From: Isotricha intestinalis
Taxonomy: Eukaryota > Ciliophora > Litostomatea > Vestibuliferida > Isotrichidae
DNA: 61,251 bases
Assembly: GCA_023807065.1 (NCBI GenBank)
Contig: JAJJLU010003519.1
Span: 1-61,251, forward strand
Direction: 5' to 3'
Shown here: positions 20,683-29,830 of the stretch, piece by piece
Numbering within the stretch: position 1 is the stretch's first letter
Layout: every line of letters starts with the position of its first letter
The notes under the pieces: model-generated
The model's input: only the letters and a program-made list of their open reading frames with translations
What the model was told of the DNA's origin: nothing
The model's database searches: none
Program-made: the position numbers and the translations under genes

Positions 20683-23262
20683 TTAAAATCCTATTTCCAT
20701 AATAATATTATTTATTATTTCTTTAGTAATTTTATCATTACCACTATTATGAAACATTTTCAAAATATTTTTTTCAGAAAAAAAAGAAACTTCAATATAA
20801 ATTACATTTTCTTTATTACTAACATAAAAATTAGTTTCATCAATTGATTTAAATTTATATTTTTTTTCTATACATAATTCATTTAATTTTTTAATAATTT
20901 CTTCTAAAGAATAATTAGTTGAACAACAAGCAAATTCATTTCTATTTTGATTAACAGAAAATAATATTTTATTTTTTTGAAAAGGAGAATAATTTCTAAT
21001 AGAAATATTATTATCTTTTTTACTTTTAATATTTTTAGAATTATTATTTGATGTATTTATTTTTGTATTATTTGGACTTTTTGATTTAGAATTTTTAGAT
21101 AAATTAATAAAAATTGTATTTAAAAATCTTTTTTTATGATGATTTTTATTAAATTTCTTTTTCAATAAAATTTTATTAGAATAATAAGAAGAATTTATTG
21201 CAGATTCAGTAAAATAATTATTATATCTTTGAATAACTGTTTTATTTTGATTTACTTTTTCTTTATTTTTATTAACTAAAATTGAACTTCTATAAGAATT
21301 AACATTTATATTTAAACTTATTTCTTTTGATTTTTTTCTTCTTTTTGATTCATTTAAATTATTTTTCTTTATATTTCCTTTTATTATTTTTCTTTTTTTA
21401 TAATCATGATTATAAAAAGTTGAATTAATATTTGAAATTACTCTTTTATGTAAGTTAATATTTAAATTATTTTCTAAATTTAAATTTGATGAAGTTATTA
21501 TTGATAAAGATTTTTTTTTATGAGATTTTGAATTACTGTTACTATGATAATTTTTAGATCTTTTATCTTTAAAATCAATACTACTTGAATTAATAAAAGA
21601 TAATTTAGATTCAGTTAAATTTTGAATTGAAGAAATTATTACTTTCTTTTTTTTAATTGGAAAATAAATTAAATTATTTTTCTTTTCAAATGATACTGAT
21701 AAATCTGTCATTTTTTTAGAATTTCTATTTATCATTGAATTCTTTATTGAATTCATTAAATTTATATATTTTTGAATTAAATTTTTGTCTTTTTTTACTG
21801 TTCCCTTTTTAATTGAACTATTAAGTTCATTATCATTCTTTTTTTTTGTTATTTTATTTAATTTTTTTTTATTTTGAAAAACACTAGAAATATTATTTTG
21901 ATTATCTATTGAAAAAGAATTTATTTTAAATGAATCAATATTATTTTTTGCTTTATAAGATATAATCTCTCTTTCTTTAACATTTAAATTTATTTTATTA
22001 TTATATGCATTAATTTGATTGATATTATTAATTTTATTTTTATTCGAATAATTATTTAAAGGTCTTGTTTTAGTTAAGGAATTATTATTATCATTTTTAT
22101 TTTTAAAATCATGATTAAATTTAAATTTTTTATTTAAAAGAGGAGTAGTACTAATTGAATATAACATTTTATTCCTACTATATTTTTTCAATAATAACTT
22201 ATAAATAGAAGTAATTTCATTAAATTTATTTTCTTTAATATTTTGAATAATATCTTCTACTTTATTAACTCCTTTAATTTTCATTTTAATCATTTTATCA
22301 ACAATAACATCATAAATTTCAATATTTTTTTCTTCTTCTTTATTAGAAAAACAATTTTTCCCATTGAATTTGTATTTCTTCAGATTTTCTTTTTTATATT
22401 TATCATAATTTCCTTTTAAAAATGGATGTTTAATAATATCACAAAATTGAATTCTTTGACTGGGTTCAACTACTAAAATTTTTTTAATTAAATCTTTACA
22501 ATCATCACTTAATTTATCAGGTAAATTGAATTTTCCTTCAGCAACTTTTTTATAAATATTTTCATCATTTTCATCATCGAAAGGCAAAAAACCAGAAACC
22601 ATAGCAAATAAAATAATACCAGAAGACCAAATATCAATATCAATTCCTTTATATTTTTTACCTAAAATCATTTCTGGTGCTGAATAACAAAGTGAACCAC
22701 ATTGAGTTTCTAACAAATTATCATTATAATTATTTGCTAATCCAAAATCTATTATTTTTAATATTTTATTATCATTTGATAATAAAATATTTTCTGGCTT
22801 TAAATCTCTATGAACTATTTTATTATTATGTATATATTCTATGACTGAAAGTATTTGAATATAAAAATTTGATGCTTCTTTTTCTGATAAATAATTATTT
22901 GAGACTATATATGAAAATAATTCTTTTTCTGCATATTCCATTATTATATATATATTTGTTTCTGATTCTATTATTTCATATAAGGAAATTATATTTGGAT
23001 GGTTTAAATTTTTTAAAAATTGAATTTCATTATTTATACATGTTAAATCGTCATCATCGTTTATTTTACTCTTCTCAAATATTTTTATTGCCACTAATTC
23101 TTCTGTTGGTATATTTTTACCTAGTTTTACTTTTCCAAATGTTCCTTCTCCTATTGTCTTTATTATTTCATAATTTCCTATTTTTATTGTTGATTTTGTA
23201 TAATTTGTTAATGGAATTTCTTCTTGAAAAGGAAAATTATTTAAAATTTGAAAATTATTCAT
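20683..23262 (-). CDS. SNF1/AMPK-like (CAMKL) serine/threonine kinase with a KA1-like tail
   Basis: 859 residues. The kinase domain is about residues 28-280: GEGTFGKVKLG loop, VAIKIF with the ATP-anchoring lysine, HRDLKPENILL, DFGLAN, and the activation segment LLETQCGSLCYSAPE, whose Thr before CGS is the LKB1-type activation site of AMPK-related kinases. IDIWSSGIILFAMVSGFLPF is typical CAMKL. A UBA-like helical segment follows at about 310-365, then about 400 residues of basic, Asn/Ser-rich low complexity. The last about 85 residues (SLEEIIKKLNELCIEKKYKF, then YIEVSFFSE) resemble a KA1/AMPK-C fold. Members respond to energy state or control polarity; the specific branch (SNF1, MARK or other) is not settled by eye. 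Confidence 0.88.
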   Translation of the reverse strand: MNNFQILNNFPFQEEIPLTNYTKSTIKIGNYEIIKTIGEGTFGKVKLGKNIPTEELVAIKIFEKSKINDDDDLTCINNEIQFLKNLNHPNIISLYEIIESETNIYIIMEYAEKELFSYIVSNNYLSEKEASNFYIQILSVIEYIHNNKIVHRDLKPENILLSNDNKILKIIDFGLANNYNDNLLETQCGSLCYSAPEMILGKKYKGIDIDIWSSGIILFAMVSGFLPFDDENDENIYKKVAEGKFNLPDKLSDDCKDLIKKILVVEPSQRIQFCDIIKHPFLKGNYDKYKKENLKKYKFNGKNCFSNKEEEKNIEIYDVIVDKMIKMKIKGVNKVEDIIQNIKENKFNEITSIYKLLLKKYSRNKMLYSISTTPLLNKKFKFNHDFKNKNDNNNSLTKTRPLNNYSNKNKINNINQINAYNNKINLNVKEREIISYKAKNNIDSFKINSFSIDNQNNISSVFQNKKKLNKITKKKNDNELNSSIKKGTVKKDKNLIQKYINLMNSIKNSMINRNSKKMTDLSVSFEKKNNLIYFPIKKKKVIISSIQNLTESKLSFINSSSIDFKDKRSKNYHSNSNSKSHKKKSLSIITSSNLNLENNLNINLHKRVISNINSTFYNHDYKKRKIIKGNIKKNNLNESKRRKKSKEISLNINVNSYRSSILVNKNKEKVNQNKTVIQRYNNYFTESAINSSYYSNKILLKKKFNKNHHKKRFLNTIFINLSKNSKSKSPNNTKINTSNNNSKNIKSKKDNNISIRNYSPFQKNKILFSVNQNRNEFACCSTNYSLEEIIKKLNELCIEKKYKFKSIDETNFYVSNKENVIYIEVSFFSEKNILKMFHNSGNDKITKEIINNIIMEIGF

Positions 23263-23595
23263 CTTTTATTTTTTTTTTAAATTAAACAAATTAAAAATAG
23301 TAATAACTGATAATAAAAAAAAACTATGTTGTATTTAAATTTATTGTGATAATTTCTTTATATATTATTTATAAACTTTTTTTAAAGATTAAATTTTATG
23401 AAAATATATTTATAATAGTTTACTTAATGAAAATATTGACTTTGTCAATAATATAAATTAGTTTAATTTAATATTATTTTTTTATTTCAAAAATTTATGA
23501 ATATTCAAGAATCCAAATTATCACAATTCAACATTCAGAATATTTTTACTTAATAAATAATTTATCCAATTAACTTAATTGAATTATTTTAACAT
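23263..23595. other. Spacer upstream of the SNF1-like kinase
   Basis: Promoter side of the minus-strand kinase. It is A/T-rich with stops in every frame and no repeat or RNA gene recognised. Confidence 0.4.
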
Positions 23596-24055
23596 AAATT
23601 ATTGAAAAAGCAAATGTTCCAATTGTTAAATTAACTTCTAATGAAAAATATGATTTCCATATTAATATTCCAGTTAAAAATTATTAACATTTTGATTTAA
23701 AAAATTTAAAAAAAGTTTTGAATTAGTAAAAGCATAAATAAATATTATCCTGCTTGGAATGTCTTTAACATATGAGTAAATGGAGATTTAAATCATCATT
23801 ATACTGAAAATTTAAGTTTATTTGGCATAATATAAATGATTTTTTTTTATTCAAATTAAATGAAAATCAAAAATGTAATAGTCAATCACCTAGAATATTT
23901 TTTTTAATATTTTATGCTATTATAGTATTTTATTTAGTTTTAATCAATTTATTTTTAATAAGAACAAATATTCATGAATTTATTAAAAATATTGAGCCTT
24001 CAATTAAAAATAATATTGTTACTAAAAGCATTTTTCAATATGTGAATGAGTGTTA
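23596..24055 (+). pseudogene. Relic of a TRF4/GLD2-type nucleotidyltransferase (non-canonical poly(A) polymerase)
   Basis: IIEKANVPIVKLTSNEKYDF matches the family's third catalytic strand region ('i..ArVPIiKf.d....DIsfN'). After stops and frame changes, KYYPAWNVFNI, then NGDLNHHYTENLSLFGII and MIFFLFKLN match the 'rgLN..YTGgLsSyal.LMv..FLq' core of the PAP-associated domain. A 70-codon open stretch then runs FLFKLNENQKCNSQSPRIFF... to NEC and TAA near 24055. At least three stops (TAA twice, TGA once) and two shifts break it, and no start was found. The YTENLS in place of YTGGLS is divergent. The family adds A or U tails to RNAs in exosome targeting or mRNA control. Homology is by motif only. 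Confidence 0.45.
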
Positions 24056-24361
24056 AAATAGTTTTATGATTACTTTAATGATTGCTAAACAAGATTGAAT
24101 ATGAAAAAAAAATATTATGTTATTAAAAATTCTGATACAAAAATAAATCCTTGTTAATTATTAAAATAAGATTATTGTTTTATTCCTATTTTTTATTTTT
24201 GTTTTTTGAAAAAACTTCTTTAATCATTATTAAATCGGATATCATATGTATATATTGAATTTTTTTTAATTTTTTTTATTATTTTTTTATAAAATTATTT
24301 TATGAAAAAAAATAGAAATGTTTAAAATATTAAAATTAAATAATATTAAATATTTTTAAAT

Positions 24362-24435
24362 ACTCGGGTGGTCTAGTTGGTTATGACATATCCTTCACAC
24401 GGATGGGGCCTCGGGTTCGACTCCCGATCTGAGTA
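24362..24435 (+). tRNA. tRNA-Val (anticodon CAC), intronless
   Basis: The sequence folds as a full cloverleaf. A 7-bp acceptor stem (ACTCGGG with TCTGAGT, two G-T wobbles) carries discriminator A. The D arm has GTC/GAC pairing and the AGTTGGTTA loop. The anticodon stem TATCC/GGATG has loop TTCACAC, so the anticodon is CAC (reads GUG, valine). The variable loop is 5 nt, and the T arm is TCGGG-TTCGACT-CCCGA. The internal promoter boxes are intact: A box TGGTCTAGTTGG and B box GGTTCGACTCC. A run of five T follows directly (24436-24440) and can terminate Pol III. CCA is not encoded. At roughly 50% G+C it stands out from its surroundings. Confidence 0.95.
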
Positions 24436-24440
24436 TTTTT
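24436..24440 (+). terminator. Pol III T-run terminator
   Basis: Five T residues immediately follow the discriminator base of the tRNA-Val gene, in the expected place for RNA polymerase III termination. Confidence 0.7.
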
Positions 24441-24522
24441 AAAAAAAAATTTATAAATAACTAAAGTAATTAACTAACTAACTATTATTTTTCAAAAAAC
24501 TTTAAATTTTCTAACCAACTAA

Positions 24523-24919
24523 AAAAAAAATAAATATAGAGGATATTCCTTCGATGTTTTTAATAAAAGATATATAATTAAAAGATTAAAAGAATTAGGA
24601 GAAAAAGAAGGATATAATATAAATGATAATTTTAGAAATAGAATAAAAGATAGAATATATAGTTGGTATGTTGATGGTGATTTTTTATTACTTAAATTTA
24701 TGTGTCATAGAGGAAGTTTTAGAGAAGATATATATAAGAAATGTATATTAACTAAGAAAGAAGATAATAATAATAATTTTAAATTTATTAGAAAGTATTA
24801 TATATCTTTATTGTTCTAAGAATTATTCAGGAAAGAAAGAAGAAAAGAAAAAGGATAATAAAGGAATTAGAGAAATTAAAAATTTTATTCAAGAATTATA
24901 TTTTAAATTCGGAGAATAA
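24523..24919 (+). pseudogene. Fragment of an unidentified gene, frame-shifted
   Basis: About 98 stop-free codons (24523-24816) lead to a TAA at 24817-24819; no ATG precedes the protein-like part, which starts GYSFDVFNKRYIIKRLKELG at 24541. The stretch FRNRIKDRIYSWYVDGDFLL plus KFMCHRGSFREDIYKKC has a composition unlike random A/T DNA. Reading one base later from 24812 continues coding character (CSKNYSGKKEEKKKDNKGI to FKFGE) and ends in TAA at 24917-24919. It therefore looks like the 3' part of a gene with a one-base shift and a missing 5' end. I see no splice site that would supply an upstream exon. Family unknown. It lies 85 bp downstream of the tRNA. Confidence 0.45.
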
Positions 24920-25798
24920 AATCAGAAAGATGAATATAACGATACTTTTAAGATTTGTGGAATATAAATAAGAGCATGATGCTTGGGTTTCTTTTTATTC
25001 TTTTTTTTATTTAATTAATATAAAATGTAATATGAGCTGGTTTGCCAGAATAAACTAACTAATTAATATTTTTAAAAAATTAAGAGATATATATATAAAC
25101 TTTGGAAATATAAATAAGAGAGATAAATGATTATTTTTAATTTAATTATTAAATATGTAATCGACATATTAAAATATAAATTTAAATCTAAAAATGGTAT
25201 TAATTTCGGGAAATTCTTATGTTTTATGTTTTTATTATGATAATACTTGTTTTCGAATTGAAGTTATATATTTTTTAAAATTTTTTTCAATATTTAATTT
25301 ATTGATTTTGTTTTTTTGATTTAATAATTATATAAATCTATTATTATTTTTTAATTTATTAAGAATATAATTAATTGAAAAGTTTAAAAATTGAATTTTC
25401 ATTTAATTATTATTTTTAATAAATATTTCAATATAATGATTTATCCAAAGTATAAAAGAATTTAAAATATTTCTGAGCATCTCTCATAAAAGTAATAAAG
25501 CAATTAATTAAAAATTGTTATAATAATAATTCTATCTCTTAAATCATATTTTAAAATTATAAAGAAAGAATAATTAATTATATATTTATTATTTTTTAAA
25601 TCTAATTAATCTTTAGGAAAAAGAAATTATTTAATTCTATAAAGAATAAAATCAATCTTATTATTTTATTAAAAATTACATAATACAATTTAAAAACAGT
25701 AATTATAAAATCTTTAGATAAAAAAATATTGCAATTAATTATTTAGTATAAAAAATATAATTACAAAATAAAATGAATTCTAAGATAAATAAAATAAA
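24920..25798. other. Spacer upstream of the second CNG channel
   Basis: A/T-rich sequence without an open frame of note. It contains a slightly less A/T-rich patch around 24960-25060 with a small perfect hairpin (CTGG-TTTG-CCAG near 25036), too short to call. It presumably holds the promoter of the channel gene that starts at 25799. Confidence 0.4.
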
Positions 25799-28700
25799 AT
25801 GATAAGAACACCATCCTATGTAAAAGAAAATAAGAAATTTGGACATACAAATTTAGAGATTAATAATATAAACAACATAAATAAGATAAAAATGTTAACA
25901 AGAGAGATAGAGCCAGAAGAATTAAGTTTAATTCGTCAAAAACATAATGAAAAAAAAGAATTATTAGAAGCAGCAGATTTAGTAAGAGATTTTGTAAATG
26001 TTTTAAAAGAAGGAATGCAAAAGAATTATGATGATAATAAATCTAATCATTTAACTAAAATAATTGATAGTCAATCTATTAAAAATCTAACTTTAGATGG
26101 TTCTTTCATTTTTAATAAATTTAATTCTAAAAAATCTTATGAAAGAAAGAGTTTTGATTCTATGAAAAATCCTCTTTCTTTTAATTTTCAAAATAATTTT
26201 TATACAAATAATATTAATCCTAATAATAATAATCGTATTATTTCTAAAAAAAATTCCAAATCAAAACATCCAGATGATAAAAATAAAGATATTACTATTG
26301 AAATTAATCCTCCTTCAGATGATATTATAGATAGTCAAATTGCATTAAATAATAGTTCTTCTCATAATATAATTAAAAATTGTAAAGAAGATTTTTATAA
26401 AATTAAAAAATCTATTGAATTACCTAAAGAAAATTTAAAAAAAAACTACAATAGATTATCTCTTGATAAAAAAAATAATATAGTTTTTGGTCAAAATTTT
26501 AAAAATTCATTTTTAAGTGAAAGTGATGCAAGCGAAATAAAAAATAGAAGTTTAATGCATAGTTCAAGTATAAGTTATGATTATGAAAATATATTAAAAT
26601 TAAATGATATAAAGAAACAAATAAAATCAACTTTTATAGGAGAACAAAACAATGACAGCAAAATAAAAAACAATGAAAAATATTTAGATGATGAATTAAA
26701 TAATTCAAATCAAACAACAGATATAAATTTTATCGAACAAAGATATAGAGTTTTACAAAGAAAAGGTTATGTTTATGATTCTTTAGATGATGAAGAAAAT
26801 CTTGATGAAGAAAAGAGGAGATTTTTCATTAAACCAGAATCAAGATTTATTATTTTATTTGATTTCTTCTTAACTTTATCTTCATTATATTATTTAACTT
26901 ATATTCCTTATTTTCTAGGTTCTAGAGAATTTTTTTGCCAAAATAGTTCTTATTTTATTAGAGAAAATATTTTAGAATTATTTGTGGATTTTGTTTTTAT
27001 TTTTGATTTTATTTTACCTTTTTTTACCGCTTTTTATAATTTTGATGAAATATTACAAACTCGTTTCAGACAAAGATCAAAAAAATATCTTAAAGGATGG
27101 TTTATATTAGATTTATTACAAGCAATTCCTTTAAAAACTATATTTACTTTATTTGATAGAAAATGTAAAAATAAAGAATATTTAACAAATCCATTATATA
27201 ATGATGAATTTCACTATTTACTTTTATGTATTAGACAATTAAAAATATTTAAAGTTTTTCACAAAAATAAATTTTTAACTTTTTTATCAAATTATTTAAA
27301 CGAATTTGAATACTTTAGCGATTACCTAACAGTCTATATAAGTATATTAACATATTTAATTGCAATACATATAGTATCAAATATATTTATTTTCATAGGA
27401 AGAAATGATTATCCAAATTGGATAATAACTTTTGGTTATAGTGGATGTTCATATTATGAATTATATTTAATAGGAATATATTATACAATAACAACTTTAA
27501 CAACTGTTGGTTATGGTGATTTACATTGCACTTCAAAAAGTGAAAAAGTTTTTGGAATGTTTATGGAAGTTGTTGGTATTTTTGCTTATTCTTTTGCTTT
27601 AACTTCTGTTAGTAATTATGTTAAAGTTTTACATGAAAGAACTGAACAATATGAAAAAAATTGTAAAATTTTAGAAGAAATTAAAATTACTAATCCTAAA
27701 TTACCTGAAGATTTATATGAAAGAATTGCCAGATATTTAAAATATAAACAAGATAAAGAACAATTTGATAAAAATATTATTATTGATTGCTTACCAGTTA
27801 ATTTAAGTAATCTTTTAGTTTTTGAAATGTATAAACCTATAATTGAAAATTTTGTTTTTTTTAAAAATTTTGATAATGTTGATTTTATAGTTAAAGTAAT
27901 ATTAAATTTTAAACCTATATTAGCAGTGAAAAATGATATGATAATAAAAGAAGGTGATTTTGTAGAAGATATAATATTTGTAAAAAAAGGAAAATTAAGT
28001 TTAGAACTTCCATTAGATAGTAATCCAAAAAATAATAATCTTCAAACAATTCTTAAACAATCTGAAATTAATCCTCTTTTACCATCAACAATAATAGGAA
28101 ATCAAAATATAAAAAATAATGGAAATTTATTTTTAAAACAACAAGGAAATATACAAAATGATGGTCAATTTTTTGTTAGAAGACATTCAAGTATTTTTCA
28201 AAATATTCAAACTTTTAGTGAAGTGAAAAAAAAGAAGAGGAAAATAAGAAGATTTTTTAATAAATTTAGAAGAAAGAAGAAAAAAATAGTTAAAAAATCA
28301 AATGTTCAAAATTATAAAATATTAGAAATCAGAAAAAACGAACATTTTGGTGATATTTTAATGTTTCTTAATCAAAGAAGCCCATTAAATTTAAGAGTAA
28401 AAACAAAAAAAGCAGAATTATTTTTTTTAAATAAAACAGATGCTATTGATATATCAACAAGTTATCCTTCAATTTGGGAAAAAATAAATGTAAAATCTCT
28501 TTTTAATTATGAACAAATAAAAAGATTAATGAATAAAATAATAAAAATATTTAATAATTCACATGGATTAATTAATTATAATCCTTTAAGTAAATTTACA
28601 GTTGATAATAATTATGGAAATACAACTTTAGCTCCTTATGAAATTTATGATGAAGAAGATGAATTAAAATCAATTCCAACATTATCAAATTATGACTCTG

Positions 28701-29830
28701 AAAAAGAATATATAAGAAATACTCAATCAATAAAAAAGAAAAAATCACCAAATAAAAGCACTGCAATAAAAGTAATTCAAGAAAATTCATGTGAGAGTGA
28801 TTGTACTTCTTTTGAAAAAATTTCTGAAAAATCATTTGAAGAAGATTCTCATGTTGAAAATCAAAGTATTATTGACTCCCAAAATGATGATACTCCTAAA
28901 AGTAATATGTCTAAATTTACCAACAGACATAAAACTAAAAGTAATTTTGAAAAACATAATGTTACTCCTTTTCAACCTGAAGAAATTAATGATGAAATTT
29001 ATCCTGATGAAACTTTTATTAATTCTCCTAATAAATTTATTAAAGATAAAGAAATGTTTAATGAACAATGTTTAAAAAATAAATTATATAATAATAATAA
29101 TATTGATAATGTTTCTATTTGCTCTACTGAAATATCATTTTCTATTAAAAGTGAATATGAAAATATTGATGAAATAAGTGATTATAAATATTCAAAAGAT
29201 ATTTCTTTAAGAAATAAAGTCAAAAAAATATTAAAAAATGAAGATGAAATAGAATCAAACTTAACAAAAGAGTTTTCTGATTCTAATTTTTTAAACACAT
29301 CTGAAAATTATAAGAGTGATTATAATGGAAGTCCTACATTAAATCCAAATAATATTAAAAAAGGAATAACATATAAAAATACTAATTCAACAAATAAAAA
29401 AGGACAAAGGAAAAGTATTTCTTTTTTAAAACTTCCTGTTTCTACGAAACCAATAAGTAATTTGAGAAAAACAGGAACATCAACTCAAAGTGAAAATAAT
29501 TCACAATATCAAAATAAATATACAAAAAGTTCTAAAAAGAGAAAAGTAATTCAGCATTCAACTACAAAAAATAAAACTAATTTACTTAAAGCTCTTAATA
29601 AAAATATAGAAAGAAATCAAATAAATTTAAATAACCCTGATTTATTTTATTCTGAATATTTTGTTAAAATTTTAGGGAAAACAAAAGAACAACAAGGTGA
29701 TAATCCTTTAAATAAAGAAACTGAAGAATTAATAAATAAATTAGAAAAAAAAAATACAATTTCTAGAATGAATACTTTAAATAATAATTTAACTAATAAT
29801 CTCAGTTCTGCTTTTAAAGAACAAATTTGA
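25799..29830 (+). CDS. Cyclic-nucleotide-gated/EAG-type K+ channel, paralogue 2
   Basis: 1343 residues, ending in TGA like paralogue 1. The order is the same: basic N-terminus of about 350 residues, a conserved lead-in (YRVLQRKGYVYDSLDDEENL; paralogue 1 has YRILTRKGYVYDSYDDEENF), six membrane segments, and pore TTLTTVGYGDL with Gly571. S6 ends VSNYVKVL, the C-linker has LPEDLYERIARYLKYK, and the split cyclic-nucleotide-binding fold shows GDFVEDIIFVKKGKLSLELP, a basic insertion, then NEHFGDILMFLNQRSP. S4 (YLLLCIRQLKIFKVF) has only three or four basic residues, so voltage sensing may be weak. The disordered tail shares islands with paralogue 1: EEINDEIYPDETFI, STEISFSIKSEYENIDEISD and INLNNPDLFYSEYF. 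It is probably an old tandem-type duplicate. Confidence 0.9.
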   Translation: MIRTPSYVKENKKFGHTNLEINNINNINKIKMLTREIEPEELSLIRQKHNEKKELLEAADLVRDFVNVLKEGMQKNYDDNKSNHLTKIIDSQSIKNLTLDGSFIFNKFNSKKSYERKSFDSMKNPLSFNFQNNFYTNNINPNNNNRIISKKNSKSKHPDDKNKDITIEINPPSDDIIDSQIALNNSSSHNIIKNCKEDFYKIKKSIELPKENLKKNYNRLSLDKKNNIVFGQNFKNSFLSESDASEIKNRSLMHSSSISYDYENILKLNDIKKQIKSTFIGEQNNDSKIKNNEKYLDDELNNSNQTTDINFIEQRYRVLQRKGYVYDSLDDEENLDEEKRRFFIKPESRFIILFDFFLTLSSLYYLTYIPYFLGSREFFCQNSSYFIRENILELFVDFVFIFDFILPFFTAFYNFDEILQTRFRQRSKKYLKGWFILDLLQAIPLKTIFTLFDRKCKNKEYLTNPLYNDEFHYLLLCIRQLKIFKVFHKNKFLTFLSNYLNEFEYFSDYLTVYISILTYLIAIHIVSNIFIFIGRNDYPNWIITFGYSGCSYYELYLIGIYYTITTLTTVGYGDLHCTSKSEKVFGMFMEVVGIFAYSFALTSVSNYVKVLHERTEQYEKNCKILEEIKITNPKLPEDLYERIARYLKYKQDKEQFDKNIIIDCLPVNLSNLLVFEMYKPIIENFVFFKNFDNVDFIVKVILNFKPILAVKNDMIIKEGDFVEDIIFVKKGKLSLELPLDSNPKNNNLQTILKQSEINPLLPSTIIGNQNIKNNGNLFLKQQGNIQNDGQFFVRRHSSIFQNIQTFSEVKKKKRKIRRFFNKFRRKKKKIVKKSNVQNYKILEIRKNEHFGDILMFLNQRSPLNLRVKTKKAELFFLNKTDAIDISTSYPSIWEKINVKSLFNYEQIKRLMNKIIKIFNNSHGLINYNPLSKFTVDNNYGNTTLAPYEIYDEEDELKSIPTLSNYDSEKEYIRNTQSIKKKKSPNKSTAIKVIQENSCESDCTSFEKISEKSFEEDSHVENQSIIDSQNDDTPKSNMSKFTNRHKTKSNFEKHNVTPFQPEEINDEIYPDETFINSPNKFIKDKEMFNEQCLKNKLYNNNNIDNVSICSTEISFSIKSEYENIDEISDYKYSKDISLRNKVKKILKNEDEIESNLTKEFSDSNFLNTSENYKSDYNGSPTLNPNNIKKGITYKNTNSTNKKGQRKSISFLKLPVSTKPISNLRKTGTSTQSENNSQYQNKYTKSSKKRKVIQHSTTKNKTNLLKALNKNIERNQINLNNPDLFYSEYFVKILGKTKEQQGDNPLNKETEELINKLEKKNTISRMNTLNNNLTNNLSSAFKEQI

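Noticed and set aside
23596..24055. Idea that relics are live genes in a code where TAA/TAG mean Gln and TGA means Trp
   Set aside because: More than twenty long genes in the same window have no internal stop at all and end normally in TAA or TGA, and the relics also need frameshifts.
25030..25045. Perfect CTGG-TTTG-CCAG hairpin in the spacer before channel 2
   Set aside because: A 4-bp stem is too short to call an RNA or terminator.
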